Below, one piece after another: positions 25,194 through 33,958 of a stretch of 53,227 nucleotides of DNA (positions are counted from its first letter, which is position 1; each line of letters starts with the position of its first letter). The position numbers and the translations under genes are program-made. The stretch is from positions 1 to 53,227 of the forward strand of contig JBCDKT010000027.1 of NCBI GenBank assembly GCA_038746285.1, given 5' to 3'. The notes beneath the pieces are model-generated. The model worked only from the letters and a program-made list of their open reading frames with translations, was not told the origin of the DNA and searched no databases. Source of the DNA: Bacteroidota bacterium. Its GTDB lineage: Bacteria > Bacteroidota > Rhodothermia > Rhodothermales > JANQRZ01.

Positions 25194-25997
25194 ATGACTC
25201 ACGACTTCCTGAAAACCCTCGACGCGTTCGACAACGCGACCTCCTCCCGGCGCGACGCCATCCGCAAGGCGGGCCGCCTCGGGGCCAACGCCGCGCTCGC
25301 CGCGCTCCCGCTCTTCGCCTCGTCAAAGTCTGCGGTGGCGAGGAGCTCCGGCCCCGACGGGGATGCCGAAATCCTCAACTATGCCCTCACGCTCGGGTAT
25401 CTCAAGCGCTTCTTTTACGAAGCAGCCCTCAAAAACAGCGCGCTCGGTATTCCGGACAGTGACCGGCCTCTTTTCGAGGAGATCAGCGCCAATGAGAATG
25501 CTCAGGTAGAGTTTCTCTCTGAGGTGATCACAGACCTAGAACGCACACCGGTCGTGTTCGAGGCTAACGATTTCGACTTCACCGCCGGCGGCACGTACGA
25601 CCTGGACGACTACGACACGTTCCTGACGCTGTCGCAGTCGTTCGAAGACTTGGGGCAGCGAGCCTACAAGGGGCAAGCCGCGCGCATCGAGACAGCGGCT
25701 ATCCTGACGGCAGCGCTCCAGATCCACTCCGTCATGGCTCGCCAAGCAGCAGCAGTACGTCGCCTTCGGGGCAACCAGGGGTGGATACCGAACAACCAAC
25801 CCGGTGCTGCAGTGCCAGCTATCTATGCCGGCGAAGAGAACGTTATCCAGGGCAACGTCGATCTCTCTACGAGCCTTCCCGGCGTCGGCACGCTGTACAC
25901 GGTCGAGCAGATCACCGAGGCGTTCGACGAGCCCCTCTCGATGGAGGACGTGACCAACGAGGATGGAACGGGTATCGCCGATCCGTTCTTCGCGTAG
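25194..25997 (+). CDS. Ferritin-like domain protein
   Basis: A 267-residue protein with a Tat-like N-terminal region (SSRRDAIRKAGRLGANAALAALPLFAS), followed by a ferritin_2-like helical domain: EILNYALTLGYLKRFFYEAALK, FEEISANENAQVEFL, FLTLSQSFEDLGQRAYKG and IHSVMARQAAAVR. The spacing of Glu residues and the final His resembles the first ferritin-like protein, to which it appears paralogous, without the inserted beta domain. Both are probably exported together. A strong terminator closes the operon. Confidence 0.83.
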   Translation: MTHDFLKTLDAFDNATSSRRDAIRKAGRLGANAALAALPLFASSKSAVARSSGPDGDAEILNYALTLGYLKRFFYEAALKNSALGIPDSDRPLFEEISANENAQVEFLSEVITDLERTPVVFEANDFDFTAGGTYDLDDYDTFLTLSQSFEDLGQRAYKGQAARIETAAILTAALQIHSVMARQAAAVRRLRGNQGWIPNNQPGAAVPAIYAGEENVIQGNVDLSTSLPGVGTLYTVEQITEAFDEPLSMEDVTNEDGTGIADPFFA

Positions 25998-26024
25998 GAT
26001 TGCCGAGCATCGCACCTGGGCAAA

Positions 26025-26059
26025 GCGCCCGGCTTCCACTGCGGAAGCCGGGCGCTTTT
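26025..26059 (+). terminator. Strong Rho-independent terminator of the ferritin-like operon
   Basis: A perfect 13-bp stem GCGCCCGGCTTCC/GGAAGCCGGGCGC with a 5-nt loop, followed by TTTT. AAA before the stem lets it also stop the convergent S9 peptidase gene. Confidence 0.92.
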
Positions 26060-26083
26060 GCGTGCTCTAGGCCGGAGGGACAC

Positions 26084-28816
26084 CTACATCCCGGTCAGTT
26101 CGGAGGTCATCGTGCCGCCGCCCATCTGCGCAGGCAGCGTCGACATAGACTTGACCAGCATCCCCGTCTCCTGGTCGAGGAAGAGCGTCGAATCCTCGTT
26201 CGAGTCCGCCTTGTCCACCTCGACGACCCACGCCTGGTACGTCCCAGCAGGGACCGTGACCTCCTCCGTGCCGGTGACCGCGAGGGTATAGGTCGAGACG
26301 CCCTGCTGGCCGGGAACCGGGTTGTAGGCGGCGAACGAGGCGGCGTAGCCCTCCGCGAGCGGGAGCGTACTCAGGCCCACTTCGAGCACATGGCCGCCCG
26401 CGACGATCGGCAGGTCGAGTGCCGCCGTGAACGGCATCGACTGGCCGCCCTGCGACATCTGGCCCTGGACCTCGTCCTCGTCGTAGGTGATCTCGATCAC
26501 GCCTGGCCCCTGCTGCATCTTCCGGAAGAGCGGGGTGAGGTCGGCCTGCGCGACGACGAACGAGTCCAACACCGTCACGCTACCCATCATCGGCGGGAGC
26601 GTGGCGCGGTCCACGATGGCGAGGGCCGGCTTCCCGTCGTGCTCAACAGCCGCCACAGTCCGGGTCGGGTCTTCGAGGGTGATCTCCTGGCCCTGCACGC
26701 TCATCGCGATGTCGTAGCGCATCGTGGTGACCTCGACAGCGTTGCCGTCGAACGGCAGGTCGGTCATGTCACTCGACCCCACCGGGTCGGTCACGACGAC
26801 CGTGGCGGGGTCTACCATGATCGCGCCTAGCCGGTCGCTGATGTCGTCAGGCATGTCGTCCTGATGGCGGCCGCCGACGTGCTCGGCGAGGAAGCCCTCG
26901 ATCTTCGCCATCATGGCCGTGCGGTTCTCGCGGCCGCGGAAGCCGTGGCCCTCGTCCGGCGCGACCATGTACTCGACCGGGAAGCCGCGGTCGCGGAGGG
27001 CGACGACGATCTGGTCGCTCTCGCGCTGCTTCACGCGCGGGTCGTTGGCCCCCTGGACGACCAGCAGCGGCGAGGTGATCCGCTCGGCGCTGTTCAGCGG
27101 CGACTGCGCCTCCAGCATGGCGCGCTCCGCGGGGTCGTTCATGTCCCCGACGCGCTCGGCGAACATCTTGCGGCCGGCCTCCCAGTAGGGCGGGATCGAC
27201 TCCAGAAGCGTGATGATGTTGCTCGGGCCGACGATCGAGACGCCGGCAGCGTAGAGGTCGGGCGTGAAGGCGACGCCGGCGAGCGTGGCGAAGCCGCCGT
27301 AGGAGCCGCCCATGATGGCGACGCGCTCGGGGTCGGCGATGCCCTCGTCGACGAGGTGCTGCACGCCGTCGGTGAGGTCGTGCTGCATCGCGCCGGTGCC
27401 CCACTCCTTGTTGCCCGCGTTCAGGAACGCCTTGCCGTAGCCCGTGGAGCCGCGGAAGTTGGGCTGGAGGACCGCGTAGCCGCGGTTGGCGAGGAACTGC
27501 GCGAAGGAGTCGTAGCCGTAGGAGTCGCGCGCCCACGGCCCGCCGTGCGGCAGCAGGACGACGGGCAGGTTCGTCGGCGCGACGCCCTGAGGCAGCGTGA
27601 GGTAGGCCGGGATCTGCATCCCGTCGCGGGCCTCGTAGCGGACGACCTGCATCGGGGCCATGTGCTCGACCGGCAGTTCGGGCCGCGACGTGTAGAGCTT
27701 CTCAACAGTCCGCGCCTCGCGGTCGAAGAGGTAGCGCGAGCCGGGGTCCACGTCGCGCGTGAGCGTGACCACCATGTAGCGCTCGCTGCGGTCGGCGGAG
27801 CCGGGATAGATCTCGCCGTCAGGCAGCGTCTCGCGGAGGAAGGCGAGGTCGGCCTCGACGACGTCGGTCTGCGGGTAGAGCCGGACGCGGTCGCCGTTGT
27901 AGTAGGTCATCAGCAGCTCATCGGTGACGTCCGAGAACTGCGCGCCCGCCATGTCAGCCTGGCCCTCGGGGTCGCGCTCGACGAGCGTCTCCTCCTGCGT
28001 CTCCAGGTCGAACAGGACGAGCTCGGTGAGGTCGCGGTCGCCCTGGTTGGTGATCATGTAGACCTTGTCGCCGTCCGGGTGGAAGCGGAGCGGGCGGCAG
28101 GACTCGGCCACGGTGCAGGCGTAGATCGTCTCGCCAATCGTGCCGTCGGCGGCGACGGGCCGGACCTCGCTCGTGCCCGTGGCCGGGTCCGAGCGAATGG
28201 CGAGGCGAACGTCGCCGTCGAGGTCCGTGGCCCAGCCTGCGATCTGCTCGGTGTTCTCGATCAGCAGCGTCCGCTCGCCCGTCTCGATGTCAACGCGGTA
28301 GACGTCGTGCCACGCCGGGTCGCGGTCGTTGAGGCCGACCAGCATCGAGGTGGGGTCGCTCTCGGGCACGTCGAGAATGAGCGCGCGGACGCCGTCAAGG
28401 TCCGTGAGGTTGCGCGCGGGCGGGACGCCGGTCTTCGCCTCCGGCGCAGCGCTGAGGTCTACGGCGTAGACGTGGAAATCCTCGTCGCCGCCCTTGTCCT
28501 GGACATAGAGGAGGCGCTGGCTGTCCTGGCTAAAGAAGAAGCCGGCGACCGGGCGGTCGTCGGCCGTCAGCGGCCGGGCCGCGTCGAACGGCTCGTCGAG
28601 GCCTTTGACCCAGACGTTCATCACCTCGCCGCCGTCGGCGGTCTCGTAGGGCTTCCGGAAGGCGATCATCGAGCCGTCCGGCGAGAGTGTGCCACCGGCG
28701 ATCTCGGGGTCGCCGAAGAACACGTCGCGGTCGATGAGGGGCGGAAGCTGGGCGGTGGCCGGGAGGACGGGGAGGAGGAAGGCGGCGAGGAGCGCCGCAC
28801 GGAGCACCGTGTGCAT
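26084..28816 (-). CDS. S9-family serine peptidase with extra C-terminal domain
   Basis: A 910-residue secreted peptidase of the prolyl-oligopeptidase/acylaminoacyl-peptidase type, with signal peptide [23 protein letters not shown]. Residues about 45-390 are a beta-propeller ([29 protein letters not shown]). The alpha/beta-hydrolase part contains GGSYGGFAT with nucleophile Ser505, GANDPRV with the Asp, and DEGHGF with the His. A normal S9 enzyme ends near residue 645. Here about 260 more residues follow ([43 protein letters not shown]), a beta-rich domain reminiscent of DUF3108-like folds. TATCTTG lies 33 nt upstream. Confidence 0.92.
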   Translation of the reverse strand: MHTVLRAALLAAFLLPVLPATAQLPPLIDRDVFFGDPEIAGGTLSPDGSMIAFRKPYETADGGEVMNVWVKGLDEPFDAARPLTADDRPVAGFFFSQDSQRLLYVQDKGGDEDFHVYAVDLSAAPEAKTGVPPARNLTDLDGVRALILDVPESDPTSMLVGLNDRDPAWHDVYRVDIETGERTLLIENTEQIAGWATDLDGDVRLAIRSDPATGTSEVRPVAADGTIGETIYACTVAESCRPLRFHPDGDKVYMITNQGDRDLTELVLFDLETQEETLVERDPEGQADMAGAQFSDVTDELLMTYYNGDRVRLYPQTDVVEADLAFLRETLPDGEIYPGSADRSERYMVVTLTRDVDPGSRYLFDREARTVEKLYTSRPELPVEHMAPMQVVRYEARDGMQIPAYLTLPQGVAPTNLPVVLLPHGGPWARDSYGYDSFAQFLANRGYAVLQPNFRGSTGYGKAFLNAGNKEWGTGAMQHDLTDGVQHLVDEGIADPERVAIMGGSYGGFATLAGVAFTPDLYAAGVSIVGPSNIITLLESIPPYWEAGRKMFAERVGDMNDPAERAMLEAQSPLNSAERITSPLLVVQGANDPRVKQRESDQIVVALRDRGFPVEYMVAPDEGHGFRGRENRTAMMAKIEGFLAEHVGGRHQDDMPDDISDRLGAIMVDPATVVVTDPVGSSDMTDLPFDGNAVEVTTMRYDIAMSVQGQEITLEDPTRTVAAVEHDGKPALAIVDRATLPPMMGSVTVLDSFVVAQADLTPLFRKMQQGPGVIEITYDEDEVQGQMSQGGQSMPFTAALDLPIVAGGHVLEVGLSTLPLAEGYAASFAAYNPVPGQQGVSTYTLAVTGTEEVTVPAGTYQAWVVEVDKADSNEDSTLFLDQETGMLVKSMSTLPAQMGGGTMTSELTGM

Positions 28817-28848
28817 GGCAGGACGGGGGTTGGCGGTCAGAAACGAAG

Positions 28849-28855
28849 CAAGATA
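28849..28855 (-). promoter_or_regulatory. Possible -7 box of the S9 peptidase gene
   Basis: TATCTTG on the minus strand, 33 nt before the start codon, matching the TAnnTTG pattern. Confidence 0.4.
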
Positions 28856-28930
28856 GGCCGTGCCTTACGGCTGCTTGCCCGCTCCGGTTGCGTCGGACGA
28901 GTTCAGGACCGTGTGCGAAGGAGGGAGCTG

Positions 28931-28937
28931 TAACTTG
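28931..28937 (+). promoter_or_regulatory. Possible -7 box of the zeta-like gene
   Basis: TAACTTG, 28 nt before the start codon at 28966, matching the TAnnTTG pattern. Confidence 0.4.
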
Positions 28938-28965
28938 CACCGGTCCCGGTAAGCCTCAACGCTCA

Positions 28966-29550
28966 ATGTCTGGAGATCCGCGAACCATCATCGTCGCCGG
29001 GCCGAACGGGGCCGGGAAGACGACCTTTGCGTTGGAGTACCTGCGCGCCGACCCGCTGCCGTTCCTCAGCGCCGACGCTGTCGCCGCAGACCTCGCGCCT
29101 GACGATCCTGCCCGGGCGCGCGTCGAAGCGGGGAAAGTCTTCCTGCGTCGTCTTGGCACCTACATCGAGGCGGAGGAGTCGTTCGCGGTCGAGACCACGC
29201 TGGCCGGGCTAGGGTTCGAGCGTCTGCTGGACCGGATGCAGCCTCGCTATGACACAACGCTCGTCTTCCTCTTCCTCGACAGGCCGGAGACCTGCCTAGC
29301 GCGCGTCCGCGAGCGCGTCGCGAAAGGCGGGCACCACGTCCCCGAGGCCGATGTCGTCCGCCGCTACTACCGCAGCAAGCGCAACTTCTGGAACGTCTAC
29401 CGATTCAAAGCAAATCGATGGCAACTCTACTTCAACGCTACGGAAGGAGTCGAGGGCGTTGCCACCGGTGACAGCAACGGCTACAGCGTCAGCAACGACA
29501 CCCTGTTTCAACTCTTTCTGAGCGACCTGGACGACTATGCAGGCTCCTGA
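28966..29550 (+). CDS. Zeta-toxin-like P-loop kinase
   Basis: A 194-residue P-loop kinase related to zeta toxins, which phosphorylate UDP-N-acetylglucosamine in studied members. Walker A is AGPNGAGKTT (residues 11-20), the conserved FAVETTL segment is near 68, and FLDRPE then RVRERVAKGGHHVPE carry the likely arginines and lid. The ATG at 28966 directly precedes the first beta strand. It overlaps by 14 bp a small gene that could be its antitoxin, placed after the toxin rather than before it as in classical epsilon-zeta. Whether it is toxic is unproven. Confidence 0.82.
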   Translation: MSGDPRTIIVAGPNGAGKTTFALEYLRADPLPFLSADAVAADLAPDDPARARVEAGKVFLRRLGTYIEAEESFAVETTLAGLGFERLLDRMQPRYDTTLVFLFLDRPETCLARVRERVAKGGHHVPEADVVRRYYRSKRNFWNVYRFKANRWQLYFNATEGVEGVATGDSNGYSVSNDTLFQLFLSDLDDYAGS

Positions 29551-29764
29551 TCTCGACAAAGCCACACTCGAACAGTTTGTCGAGTTTGAGCGCATCGGCA
29601 ACCGGGCGGTGCGGCGGGCGCAGGAGGAAAGCCGCCGCCTCGGGGTGCCCAACGTTTACTCCATCGGCGGCGTCCTCCACTACGAACGCCCCGACGGCTC
29701 CCTCACGACGGAGGACCTGACAGCCGAGCCGCACACACCGAACTCGACCGACAGGCCCTCCTGA
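29537..29764 (+). CDS. Small partner of the zeta-like kinase, possible antitoxin
   Basis: A 75-residue protein: a charged helix with FVEFERIGNRAVRRAQEESRRLG followed by a short beta hairpin (VPNVYSIGGVLHYERPDG) and a disordered tail. The combination of an AVxxAxEExRxLGxPxVYxxxG pattern with an overlapping zeta-like kinase is one I have seen elsewhere next to such kinases, but I know no named family. It starts 14 bp inside the kinase gene, so the two are translationally coupled. Antitoxin function is inference from position and size. Confidence 0.7.
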   Translation: MQAPDLDKATLEQFVEFERIGNRAVRRAQEESRRLGVPNVYSIGGVLHYERPDGSLTTEDLTAEPHTPNSTDRPS

Positions 29765-29781
29765 TTTTGCGGCGTGCCGGG

Positions 29782-29997
29782 CTACGCTTTCTGCAGCTCG
29801 CTCTCGGACTTCAGCACGCGGTCGCCGTCGTCCTGCTCGATGAGGTAGGCTGGGTTGTCCTCGTCGGCGTCGCGCGTGACCTCGTTGCCTTTGATGGTCC
29901 GCGTGACGTGCTCGGTGAAGGATTCCTGGACGGTACCGGTGGCCGTGCCGTCGCCCCAGTTCCACTGGACGTTGTCGCCCTGGTTGTATGTCGGCAT
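29782..29997 (-). CDS. DUF2945 (HVA1/tudor-like) small protein
   Basis: A 71-residue protein of the DUF2945 or hypervirulence-associated tudor-like family: GDNVQWNWGDGTATGTV at about residues 7-23, then GNEVTRDADEDNPAYLIEQDDGDRVLK, the characteristic alternating strands. The entire protein is a single small beta barrel. It is transcribed convergently to the zeta-like pair, with 17 bp between. The biological role of the family is not established. Confidence 0.85.
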   Translation of the reverse strand: MPTYNQGDNVQWNWGDGTATGTVQESFTEHVTRTIKGNEVTRDADEDNPAYLIEQDDGDRVLKSESELQKA

Positions 29998-30326
29998 CGA
30001 AGAGAGGTGCTCGGTGAGAGATGTGTGCGAGATGAGGAGTAGCCCGTACCGGGCGACCCCGGGGTGCGGTTCCGGTTTCGCGGTGCGGAGCGGTTAGGCA
30101 ATCTCGCAACCGCGCCGCCCGTTCGTGCGTCTGACTGTCCGCTCCTCAAGAGACTGTCGAGGATTCACGCTCGCGGGCTACGCACGGCTGCAAACCGCCC
30201 CGTCGTCGTTGCGCTCGTCACCCGGTGCCCTGCATCGGGCTCCTCTCGCGCCTCGACGGGTTCGGTTTTCGCTCGCGCTCGCCTTCACCTTCGAAATCTC
30301 AACAGTCTCTAAGACCCCGCACCTGC
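29998..30326. other. Intergenic region upstream of porX-like gene
   Basis: 329 bp in which I see no gene, strong hairpin or promoter of the TAnnTTG type. Both divergent genes (DUF2945 and the PorX homologue) must be expressed from here. Confidence 0.4.
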
Positions 30327-31901
30327 ATGTCCCGACGCATCCTCTGGGCCGACGACGAGATCGACCTCCTCCGCCCGCACATCCTCTTCCTCGAAGCCAA
30401 AGGGTTCGACGTGACGAGTGTCACGAACGGGGCCGACGCCGTCGACAAGATGCGCGGCGCGCGCTTCGACGTGGTCTTCCTCGACGAGCAGATGCCGGGC
30501 ATGGGCGGGATCGAGACGCTCGGCGAGCTGAAGGGGATGGCTCCCGAGACGCCGGTCGTGATGATCACGAAGAGCGAGGAAGAGCACCTGATGGAGGACG
30601 CGATTGGGCGGCAGATCGCGGACTACCTCATCAAGCCGGTCAACCCGAAGCAGATCCTGCTCACCTGCAAGCGCCTCCTCGAAGGCTCGCGCCTCCGCGA
30701 TGAGACCGTCTCGCAGAACTATCTCCAGTCGTTCGGCCAGATCGCGGCCGACATAAGCAGGGGGCTGGACCACGAGGGCTGGGCCGAGGTCTACGCCGAC
30801 CTCGTCCGCTACGGCCTCGAACTCGACGCCGACGACGGCGCGCGCCAGATCCTGGACGACCAGGCCCGCGACGCCAACCGCGCCTTCGGGCGCTTCGTCG
30901 AGCGCCACTACCCGGCCTGGATCGAGGAGGCGCAGGCGGGCGAGACCGCCGACCGGCCCGCGCTCAGCCACGAGGTCCTGCCCCGCTGGGTGCTCCCCCA
31001 CCTCGACGGCGGAGGCTCGGGGACGAGCCGGCCGGTCCTCTTCTTCCTGATCGACTGCATGCGCTTCGACCAGTGGCTGGAGTTCGAGCGCCTGCTCTAC
31101 CCGCTGTTCGACATCGAGAAGGACTGGCACTACGGGCTGCTCCCGACCGCGACGCCGTACGCGCGCAACGCCATCTTCAGCGGCCTCCTGCCGATCGACA
31201 TCGCCGCGCGCTACCCGCAGTTCTGGCAGCACGACAACGGCGACGAGCACTCGCTCAACCAGTTCGAGTCCGAGCTCCTCGGCGAGCTCCTCAGGCGCAA
31301 GCACAAGCGCGACACCCGCTACCGCTACGAGAAGATCATCTCGACCGACGACGGCGTCGCCCTCGCTGACCGCGTCTCGGACCTCGCCCAGCACGACCTC
31401 GCAGCCGTCGTCGTCAACTTCGTCGACATCCTCGCCCACAGCCGGTCGGACTCGAACGTGCTCAAGGAGATCGCCCCGGACGAGCGAGCGTACCGGGCGC
31501 TCACGCGGACCTGGTTCGAGCACTCGTGGCTCTTCCGCGCCTTCGAAGATCTCGCCCGGCAGGACGTGACCGTTGTCATCTCGACCGACCACGGCGCGAT
31601 CCGCAGCCTCCACGCCACGAAGGTCATCGGCGACCGCGAGACCTCGACCAGCCTCCGCTACAAGCACGGGCGCAACCTCAAGTGCGACGAGCGCCACGCC
31701 ATCTTTGTCAAGGAGCCCGAGACCTACGGCCTGCCGCGCACGGGGCTGAACGAGAACTACATCTTTGCGAAGGAGGATTACTACTTCGTCTACCCGACGA
31801 ACTACCACCGCTACCTCAACCGCTACAACGACACGTTCCAGCACGGCGGCGTCTCGCTCGAAGAGGTGGTCCTCCCGGTCGTGACGATGCGGCCTCGGTG
31901 A
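30327..31901 (+). CDS. porX: PorX: response regulator with PglZ phosphatase domain
   Basis: A 524-residue two-domain regulator of type IX secretion. Residues 1-120 are a receiver domain: acidic pair in WADDEID, phospho-acceptor Asp in VFLDEQMPGMGG, and Lys in FLIKP-like YLIKPVNPKQ. From about 200 a PglZ domain of the alkaline-phosphatase superfamily runs to the end (VLFFLIDCMRFDQW, LPTATPYARNAIFSG, VVISTDHGAIRS, YKHGRNLK), with metal-binding Asp and His residues. In Porphyromonas PorX acts with sensor PorY and an ECF sigma factor. Two T9SS cargo proteins in this window agree with it. Confidence 0.95.
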   Translation: MSRRILWADDEIDLLRPHILFLEAKGFDVTSVTNGADAVDKMRGARFDVVFLDEQMPGMGGIETLGELKGMAPETPVVMITKSEEEHLMEDAIGRQIADYLIKPVNPKQILLTCKRLLEGSRLRDETVSQNYLQSFGQIAADISRGLDHEGWAEVYADLVRYGLELDADDGARQILDDQARDANRAFGRFVERHYPAWIEEAQAGETADRPALSHEVLPRWVLPHLDGGGSGTSRPVLFFLIDCMRFDQWLEFERLLYPLFDIEKDWHYGLLPTATPYARNAIFSGLLPIDIAARYPQFWQHDNGDEHSLNQFESELLGELLRRKHKRDTRYRYEKIISTDDGVALADRVSDLAQHDLAAVVVNFVDILAHSRSDSNVLKEIAPDERAYRALTRTWFEHSWLFRAFEDLARQDVTVVISTDHGAIRSLHATKVIGDRETSTSLRYKHGRNLKCDERHAIFVKEPETYGLPRTGLNENYIFAKEDYYFVYPTNYHRYLNRYNDTFQHGGVSLEEVVLPVVTMRPR

Positions 31902-31988
31902 GCGTGGGGAGTGCTTCGCACGCGGGTTGTCCAGGCGTGGGGGGAATGGAGAGAACGGAAGGAGGGATGACGACAGGGGGTACGGACT

Positions 31989-32447
31989 ATGCCTGACTTC
32001 GCCGACTTGCTGCCTGCCGAGACGGCCTCGCCGGAAGAGACCGTCGCCCTCGGCCGCCGCTTGGCCGAGCGCCTCCGGCCGGGCGACGTGCTTGCGCTCG
32101 CGGGCGACCTCGGCGCAGGCAAGACGCACCTCGCCAAGGGCCTCTGCTCAGGGCTGGGCGTGCCGCTCGAAAGCGTCACGTCGCCGACGTTCACGATCGC
32201 CAACGAGTATGCGGGGACCGTGCGTGGTGACGCCGTGCCGGTCTACCACCTCGACGCCTACCGGATCGAGCGCCCGGAGGAGTTCTTCGAGCTGGGCTAC
32301 GAGACCTACTTCTTCGGCGACGGCGTCTGCCTCGTCGAGTGGCCCGAGCGCGTGGCGGGCCTCATTCCCGAGGACGCCGTCGTGCTCCGGCTGACGCACC
32401 GCGCGGGCGACCGGCGGCGGGTGGAGCGAGTGACGAACGACGAGTGA
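31989..32447 (+). CDS. tsaE: tRNA threonylcarbamoyladenosine synthesis ATPase TsaE
   Basis: A 152-residue P-loop ATPase that drives turnover of the TsaBD complex in making t6A37 of ANN-decoding tRNAs. Walker A is LGAGKTH in GDLGAGKTHLAKGL (about residues 40-53), switch-like SVTSPTFTIANEY is near 63, YHLDAYRIERPEEFFELGY is in the middle, and VEWPERV holds the conserved Glu-Trp. The last five codons (VTNDE) and stop are made from the 14-bp tandem repeat that follows. tsaE is placed right before folC. Confidence 0.94.
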   Translation: MPDFADLLPAETASPEETVALGRRLAERLRPGDVLALAGDLGAGKTHLAKGLCSGLGVPLESVTSPTFTIANEYAGTVRGDAVPVYHLDAYRIERPEEFFELGYETYFFGDGVCLVEWPERVAGLIPEDAVVLRLTHRAGDRRRVERVTNDE

Positions 32448-32499
32448 CGAACGACGAGTGACGAACGACGAGTGACGAACGACGAGTGACGAACGACGA
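32430..32499. repeat. Five tandem copies of a 14-bp repeat
   Basis: GTGACGAACGACGA occurs five times without interruption across the end of tsaE and its 3' side. The first copy codes for the end of TsaE and the stop codon is shared with the second copy, so gain or loss of copies would leave the protein unchanged. Confidence 0.92.
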
Positions 32500-32552
32500 G
32501 TTCTCAGCTCCAGAACCCATTCGTAGCTCGTCATTCGTACTTCGTAACTGAC

Positions 32553-33866
32553 ATGACCTACGCTGACGCCGAAGCAACGCTCCTAGCTCTGCCGCGCTTC
32601 GCGGACCAGGGGGTGCTGGCCTACGAGCCGGGGCTGGAGCGGATCGAGGCGCTGCTGGGCGCGATGGGGCGTCCTCACGAGCGCTTCCGCAGCGTCCACG
32701 TCGCGGGTACCAACGGCAAGGGCTCGACGGCGTCGATGGTCGCGGCCATCGGGACGGCGGCCGGGCTGCGCGTGGGGCTCCACACCTCGCCGCACCTGTC
32801 CGAACTCACGGAGCGGATGCGGCTCGGCGGCGTCCCCGCGCCGCACGAATGGGTCGCCGACGCCGTCACGCGCTTCCGCCCGACGTTCGACGCTGTTGCG
32901 CCGAGCTTTTTCGAGGCGACCGTCGCGCTCAGCTTTCTCTACTTCGCCGAGGAGGCGGTGGACCTCGCGGTCGTCGAGGTCGGCCTCGGAGGTCGGCTCG
33001 ACGCGACGAACGTCCTCCGGCCCGAGGCGGCACTCGTCACCCACATCGGGCTCGACCACACCGACCTGCTCGGGGACACGCGCGAAGCCATCGCCCGCGA
33101 GAAGGCCGGCATCGCCAAGCCGGGCACGCCGCTTCTCAGCGCCGCCGAAGGCGAGAGCGTGGTCGCGGCGCTGCGCGAGACGACGGAGGCGCGGGGCGGG
33201 CAGTTCGTGAACGTCCGCGACGAGGTGACAGTGGACATCGCGGACGACGCTGCCGACGGGCTCGTGCTCAACATCGGGACGCCGGTGCGGACGTACGCCG
33301 GGCTGCGCACCGGGCTGGCCGGGCAGCATCAGGCGTGGAACGCCGCGCTCGCCGTGCGGGCCGCGGAGACGGCTCTTCCAGAAGTAACACATAACCTAGA
33401 CCATGTGCAAAATGGCCTCGCGGATGTCAGGAAACTTAGTGGCCTCGGCGGCCGTTGTGAAACCTACCAATCGTCCCCTCTCATCCTAGCCGACGTAGCG
33501 CACAACGCGGACGGGCTCGCGGCTGCACTCGCGGTCACACGAGCCAAACTTTCCTCAGCGGGGGTGCTCCACGTACTTTTCGGTGCGATGCAAGACAAGA
33601 GCCTCGACGCGCTGGCCGAGGTGCTCGCCCGCTACGAGACCGTCGTGCTGCCCGTCGGGTTGTCCGTGCCTCGCGCCGCGTCTGCGGACACGCTGGCAGC
33701 GATCTTCCGCGCGCGCGGCCTGCGCGTCGTAGACACGGCAGGCGTGCCGGAGGGCATCGACTGGTTCCGCCGCCGCGCGGGGACTGCCGACGGACTGCTT
33801 ATCACTGGATCCCATCTCACCGTAGCACGCGCTCACGTTCTGACCCGCGGCTCCTCAGCGACGTGA
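32553..33866 (+). CDS. folC: Folylpolyglutamate/dihydrofolate synthase FolC
   Basis: A 437-residue Mur-ligase-type enzyme that adds glutamate to (dihydro)folate. Visible motifs: P-loop HVAGTNGKGSTASM (about residues 48-61), TSPHLSELTERM for folate binding, VVEVGLGGRLDATNV, HIGLDHTDLLG with the carbamylated-Lys region EKAGIAKPG, and C-terminal ILADVAHNADGLA. The stretch at about 33376-33480 has noticeably lower G+C than the rest, but the frame and motifs remain intact. The 3' end reaches within 100 bp of rho. Confidence 0.94.
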   Translation: MTYADAEATLLALPRFADQGVLAYEPGLERIEALLGAMGRPHERFRSVHVAGTNGKGSTASMVAAIGTAAGLRVGLHTSPHLSELTERMRLGGVPAPHEWVADAVTRFRPTFDAVAPSFFEATVALSFLYFAEEAVDLAVVEVGLGGRLDATNVLRPEAALVTHIGLDHTDLLGDTREAIAREKAGIAKPGTPLLSAAEGESVVAALRETTEARGGQFVNVRDEVTVDIADDAADGLVLNIGTPVRTYAGLRTGLAGQHQAWNAALAVRAAETALPEVTHNLDHVQNGLADVRKLSGLGGRCETYQSSPLILADVAHNADGLAAALAVTRAKLSSAGVLHVLFGAMQDKSLDALAEVLARYETVVLPVGLSVPRAASADTLAAIFRARGLRVVDTAGVPEGIDWFRRRAGTADGLLITGSHLTVARAHVLTRGSSAT

Positions 33867-33958
33867 CATAACCACGCGACGCACCGCAGCACGGGCGACG
33901 CACCATCTCCCGTCTCTCCTCTTCCAGGCATCCGCTCGCGGAGGCCAGCCCCTTCCTT

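Noticed and set aside
26864-28933. Long plus-strand frame over the S9 peptidase
   Set aside because: Composition artefact; the minus strand has the catalytic motifs.
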